A stretch of 64,000 bases of DNA from Ischnura elegans (lineage: Eukaryota; Arthropoda; Insecta; Odonata; Coenagrionidae). The translations under genes and the position numbers were made by a program. Position 1 is the first letter of the stretch, and each line of letters starts with the position of its first letter. Below the pieces are notes generated by a model, which saw nothing but the letters and a program-made list of their open reading frames with translations, did no database searches and was not told where the DNA came from. Positions 58,640 to 64,000 of the stretch are shown one piece after another. Location: NCBI RefSeq assembly GCF_921293095.1, contig NC_060247.1:55029111-55093110 (forward strand), in the 5' to 3' direction.

Positions 58640-61600
58640 ATAAATTTTATTTCATGATATTTCATCTCTGGAGATCAATCAATGGTCTTTGATTACAGGG
58701 ATTCATACAAAATTTTTAATGGATGCATTTCACCAAAAAGTTGTTTCTGACGAAAACATCTGTTAGGTGAATAACAGACTAACTAATATCTCCACAAGAA
58801 ATTGCTTACATAGGATTTTTTAATTCAGCATATGACTTTGCCAGAAATATCAAACAAATATATCCATATTTCCATTGAGCTGTTTAAATAATAGAATCAT
58901 TTAATTTGCTCTAGGAGAAATCCTTCTTGTATCTCTACTGATTGTCATCAACTAGGGCAACCTGCTCTCCCAGCTATGCTCGAAATTTTCTATGGAATTT
59001 TTCCTATTCTACGCCATCCTGAAAATAGTTTCCCCAATCCCACCGGGGAAGTTAATTCATTTTTCCAAGAAGTACATTTTTTTAATCTTATGCTATGTAT
59101 ATTTTGCCATTGAAGAATTCTAGTTGAACAAAGCTAATGTGAACACATTAAAGAAGTTTAAATTTACTTTCTATGCTTGGAAGTACTTATAGTGTACAAT
59201 GAAGATTACAGTCCATGACATAGTAGTTTGCATTTTACTCAAAGTTTTGGCAACATTCCACGTTACTTGCAACTAAAAACTTTTCCTTTTTCTTAGTTCT
59301 TAAAACCGCCGAAGGCTTCAACCGAATCATAACTAATTTTAAAAGGCCTTAAAGATGCAGTAATTGGAGCAATGAAAGCGCAGTGTGTCTTTTTAAGTCG
59401 ATGGCATAATAAATGAGGACTGAATTTTCCCGATCAAACTGTAAGCATTAATATTCATGCAATTATCGCTGCTCATTTTCAATTCACATACTCCGATAAT
59501 TTCATCCTTTTCAAATTCACTCAAGGGTCTATGATCATGCTTTTTTGATTTCAAGGTTTACCCACTGAAAAGGACAAGAAAGCACCGCGAACTTTTTATC
59601 ACCAAGGTTAACAGGAGTCAAAGTTTGATTCTGGCCAAAAAAATTCGATCCAAATAATTATAGACACCCCACGAACCAAGAATTAAATCAAATTCAACCC
59701 CCGCTGATCCAATGAATCTTCGGTCTTTATTAAAACACTGTCAGTCCCCCGAAATCTATTCAAATTAATTGGCCCATTTATAACCTCGATCACCATGTAA
59801 TTAAGCCGAGAATGATGGGCATTTACTTAGGTGTGAGACTTCAGGGGTCATTTACGCATTTTACAAATGGAAGGCAAGTGCCTCAGGAAGTGATTCAAGG
59901 GAGAGGAACGAGAATATCCAATCGAAAGTGACGTTCGCAGCCGATTCTGGAAAGGTGATAAAGGGAATCCACAGAGCACTAACGAGTGACAAAGAATAAT
60001 TATTTTATTCTCTCTTGTGCGACTTGGTGGGGAGGGCAAAGAGCAGAATGAAGACCGAGGTGTTATAACACAGGTAGAATGGGAAAGAAGTTGTGGTACG
60101 TATCCAGTAGAAATTTTTCTTCTTCATTAACTTCATCGTGAGTTGTACAAGTGGACCTATACGACAAATCATTTTTTCATATGGCAATGTTCCACAATAT
60201 CTCTTCATACCATTGATAGAAAACGGACTTCGGAGGATAAACTAACCTTTATTACAACTTACCCTAATTGAGGAAATAAGAATTAAACAGGCTCGGAAAA
60301 AAGGAAAATAAAAAACATTAAGTAGAGTACACGTATAATAAGGTTGAGGAGTTTCCCAAAAATGCTTTAAGTCCTAATTCCTATTGCGCATGCATGCATC
60401 CTAGTGCCCCTGTGTCCGAGAAGATAATACAGATTCACTAAGCTCTGGGAATCATTTTGAAATATCCAATACTTTTAATTTTACTCTCATTACATATGTC
60501 AATTGATTTGTTTCCCACAAATTGTACAGTTAACATTTTTGAAGCTTAATCATTATAACGGGAGCATGGTTGGCTACAAGCCGATGGGACCTGGGTTTAA
60601 ATCCCGGATAAAGCTTCGGGCATCAGCAAGTTATAAATGCTGTTATAAATGAGTAATAAGTGTTGACCACTGTAACAGGTTTGCTGTTTCCGATTTTTTA
60701 CAGTAAGATTTTAAATCATAATTAGCTTATTTGTTTGATTTCTATTTGGTATTAATTCACTTTAAATTGACAGTTTTTCTGTATGTGCACCAATTTGTTT
60801 ACATATAAAAATTAATCCTCTGAGACAGGGAAAAGAACTGGCCCTGCCCACATCCCTTCTCCCAGAGTTTCTGAAAACAACAAGCCTGCGGCTTAGTACT
60901 TGGCGAGCTCTACTCTAATTCGCGTCCACTCTGCTCTCAACCTTACGACGACTATTTTTCCATGAAAGAGAAATTATGTCAATTGTTAAAAGAGTTGTCG
61001 AAGAAGATTGCATGCTATTAATAAGATTAAATCACTTGGATATCCTAAAAATAGTACACAGCCCTTAACTATCCTCCATCTTTTTTCTCAACCACGTGTT
61101 ATATTGAGGTTCTTACAACTATTTTTCATTTCTGTAGCTGGAATACGCTCATCATGTTGTTTTTTATTGCTTACCGATAGAAGTGATGCCGACAGTCCTT
61201 GCATGCGCTATTCCTACTCCACTTGGTATAACCCCACACAATAGACAACGTAGTTCTTTAAATGTATACACGTTTATCGTCCTGTAAATATATTAATGAT
61301 AGTTATCACTACTATTTAACATGCATGTCTTACCTGATACTACTTGCTATGGTGGCGTTATAAATTTCGTCTAAACTCAATTAGCACACATATTTCGCCT
61401 GAATTTTTATTTAATTTATTATATTCAACATACGCTATGGGCCTTCGCTAGCGTTATCCAATTCTACAAATTATTGGGAAACATATGTGAACGCCTCCTA
61501 AAAAAATATTCGGAGTCTGATTTTAGCCGTACTCTATCATTGCCAAAGCGACTTCATTTTTCTTCTTCGCTACCTCAGATACCTTTTAAAATCTCCGCCG

Positions 61601-62400
61601 GTGTAGACCTTGTCAAACCAATATGGCCGATTACTCATTTATAATGACCCTAGTACGTCAGTGTGCCATCATGATTTAAGACTTAATCCATCCGCTCATT
61701 TAAAACAATGATGCATGAAAGCAGGGGGCATAACAGCCAGCCAAAGAAAGTATGGGAACTTCCAACGCTTTGTTCTTGAAATTCAGCAAAGATAAATATA
61801 TGGAAATAAATTAAACGGAAGTAACTTCGACTAGAGCAAGCGGTAAAAGTTGTAAAGGCATTCTCAGGGATAAGGGGAATTTTTTTATTCTCCAATAGAT
61901 AATGAGTGGAGAAGCATATTGAAAGATATGCTACAAAATAAGTATAAGAATATTCTTCTCCGTACAACAAAAACTATAGTGTGACTCGTAACAAAATGCT
62001 AGCTAGCAAAAATGAACGAAGACCATAGGGAAAACGGTTGAGGAAAATTGAGGAATATGAATGAAAACCCAATATCGAAAAAAGTAAAGGAGTGAGGTTA
62101 GTTTGAAAAAGCTGAAATATGACTCCAAGTATTACATAAAAGTGAAGGAAGAGATAACGTTAATTTATAACATTGAGAACATCCTATAGTTTTAAAGTTA
62201 TCTTTATACTTGACTGATATAAATTTTTCTTCGGACTACGAATAGGCTAAAAATTGATCTATACACGAGGGCTCCATGGAAAGAAATATCCGTTTTTTTC
62301 ATAAATTAAAGGCTAAAGTAGATTTATAAAATTTATTATATAAACCTTAAAACAATGGCTTTCCTATACCTTTCATCATAGCTTAGATGAAAATTTAGGC
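58640..62400. other. No gene seen apart from one tRNA-like head
   Basis: AT-rich DNA. The open frames here are under 100 codons and unrecognised. Confidence 0.45.
60556..60625 (+). repeat. tRNA-like SINE head
   Basis: GGGAGCATGGTTGGCTACAA followed by GGGTTTAAATCCCGG at tRNA A/B-box spacing. No complete cloverleaf by eye. Confidence 0.45.
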
Positions 62401-62401
62401 A

Positions 62402-62562
62402 CTAATCATGCCAATAAACTAACTTTGAAATTCCTTCTGCAAAGAAATCTCCCGCCTCTGCCTTAAGCCATCCGGCGACTGAATCTTTAAGCTCTTCATC
62501 TTCCTCAAATCGCTGGTAGACAAGCCATTCCTTCATATGCTTAAAGCACTCATGCATCTCAT
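62402..62562 (-). pseudogene. Mariner-type transposase C-terminal remnant
   Basis: Minus strand frame: ECFKHMKEWLVYQRFEEDEE, then LKDSVAGWLKA, DFFAEGISKLVYW and a stop. This matches the C-terminal pattern of mariner-family transposases (K.WL..QRF..DEEL...V..WL......F..GI.KLV.R). Upstream DNA holds stops, so only the tail is left. Confidence 0.7.
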
Positions 62563-63501
62563 AACCATTCCTTCATCATAATCTTTGGGCCTTACATAGC
62601 ACAAAGTTCCCTATTTGAATTGCTGCTGCCGAATATTATTTAGCTGTGAAAATCGCATAAGATGCACGAAATTCACATATGACGGGATTTTCTTTTGTAG
62701 CACACATTTTTGACAAGCTACCTAAATACAACTAGATCTCAAACAACCTTCACTCTACCACGGCTGTACGCCCACTGACCCGCCGTGCGTGCCGACGCAA
62801 CCATGGCGGCACTACCCCCTCCACTTTTCATGTAGTGAGCAAACGGAGGTTACTTTTCGAACAGCCCACGTATAAAGAAAGTTTTACTGTCTAATTGAAA
62901 ACACACCTTCAACTCACGCATGCTTCTGTTCAGAACTTCATCCATACGTCAAAGGGAAATCAAGAGCGTGGTGATGACTCAGCCACTAAAGCAGTACGTA
63001 ATCTAACAGGAGAGAGAAATAAAACTACTCTTTTACAATAAATAAATATATATGTGAGTAATAATTTCTATGGACCCTTATTGCTAACTTTCCCCTAATG
63101 ATGTAAAATAGAGCAGGTAAATATATAATTAAAGGCAAGGTCATGGTAAGAATTCTCAGCCCAAACGCTTTCGATGAAAATGTTTTGAATCGTTGGAATA
63201 AAAAGAATAAAAATCAACCCCTTGCCATCGAAAGGCACCAATAGCTATTGCCAAAATACAGGTATATCCACATAAACTACGAGGAGAAAACTAATTCAAT
63301 TGTATGTCGATAAAAATTTTCAGCCCGACAAATTATCCTTTGAAACTGGACCTTGTTAAATGCTGCATGTCACAACTTTTCATTACATAACATCAAAAGG
63401 TGATGATCCAGCATGTATCTGATTCTGGGGCCTTCAGCGATACTAAACGCGTCAATTTTTCCCAATCAAAGCCTCTTTACCGCCAATTTTTTCTTAAAAT
63501 A

Positions 63502-63825
63502 TTAACCCTCATAGTGCCACCGAAATTTGGTGGTACATACTAGCGAAAAGTGCCAACCTAAATTTAAGAGATTTGTAGCACTTTTTCAAAAAGCAAAATA
63601 CGAAGTTACTATTTTAGATATCAATGTAATGTTTTTTTATTTTACTAAAAAGGAATTAGTTATTGATTATAATATTCTAATAAATTGCATAAAGGATAAA
63701 GTTAAATATTACAACAATATTAGTTTGAAAATCCGGTCTACGCTCGAGCCGATATATCGGCTCGTGGCACTTTTCACCCGTAGAGCAAAAGCCGATATAT
63801 CGGCCCGTGGCATTTAGAGGGTTAA
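63502..63825. mobile_element. TTAA-flanked miniature element with GATATATC repeats
   Basis: A 324-bp element starting TTAACCCTCATAGTGCCAC and ending, on the reverse strand, TTAACCCTCTAAATGCCAC. A subterminal word GCCGATATATCGGC occurs twice near the right end, and CCACCGAAATTTGGTGG near the left. An open frame across the core (63527-63817) resembles no known protein and is probably fortuitous. Confidence 0.75.
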
Positions 63826-64000
63826 GAGATCGTAGATCAACCTATCGAGGGATAACGGTAACCTCCCTTTCCATTACGAGCAAACCTGCTTCAGGTGCAA
63901 GTTCCTCCCTGATGCCATAGTTTCCCTCTGGCTTTTTGACTTTCTTTTTAGTTTCTGTGTACAACTATAGGAGCCTTTCTCGACGGATTCATTGCTTAAA

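Noticed and set aside
1..64000. CRISPR arrays, bacterial operons, rRNA genes
   Set aside because: No regularly spaced identical repeats, no dense ORFs and no rRNA-like sequence were seen; intron-split coding shows the DNA is eukaryotic.

Overview
The window is AT-rich, repeat-dense eukaryotic DNA with intron-split genes. No operons, ribosome-binding sites or dense ORFs are seen. The transporter gene, the mix of non-LTR, Penelope-like, hAT, mariner/pogo and TTAA-target elements, and tRNA-derived SINEs point to an arthropod. I cannot name the species.

Only one host gene is convincingly recognisable. An SLC22-type (organic cation/anion) transporter lies on the + strand between 10908 and 20194. 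Eight exons (10908-11041, 11330-11492, 13031-13188, 14048-14216, 16171-16398, 17643-17857, 19436-19623, 19937-20194) join in consistent phase. They give 503 residues ending in the family's LPET tail and a stop codon, followed by AATAAA at 20548. The N-terminal exon was not found. Its introns carry a TTAA-flanked miniature element (15663-15981) and a three-layer nest: a LINE tail inside a hAT element inside a foldback element (about 11795-12925).

Upstream (1-10.2 kb) are SINEs, a dispersed element with GGCGTCT/AGACGCC hairpins, and a direct pair of about 620-bp elements. There is also a decayed coding region on the minus strand (about 9016-7114). Its 3' half is copied in inverted orientation, giving near-identical arms at 6374-7433 and 9183-10231.

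Downstream (20.5-64 kb) is mostly transposon debris and anonymous DNA. It includes several hAT elements with exact 8-bp target duplications, a pogo-like miniature element nested in one of them, CR1/L2-type LINE tails, a mariner transposase remnant, and an inverted pair of about 1.1-kb repeats (about 29.7-30.8 and 38.0-39.3 kb). A CpG-richer stretch (46.7-48.9 kb) ends in a TATA-like box and a strong splice donor. It looks like the promoter and first exon of a + strand gene whose body I cannot see.

The most interesting signal is a set of scattered hammerhead-ribozyme-like motifs (about 2.05, 31.13, 34.1, 34.83 and 52.8-53.0 kb, with two decayed ones near 53.7 and 54.1 kb). They share the core CTGANGA ... 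GAAAC, while the stem II sequences differ from copy to copy yet pair in each. This fits the ribozymes known from Penelope-like retroelements. One pair sits in a perfect 119-bp-arm palindrome.
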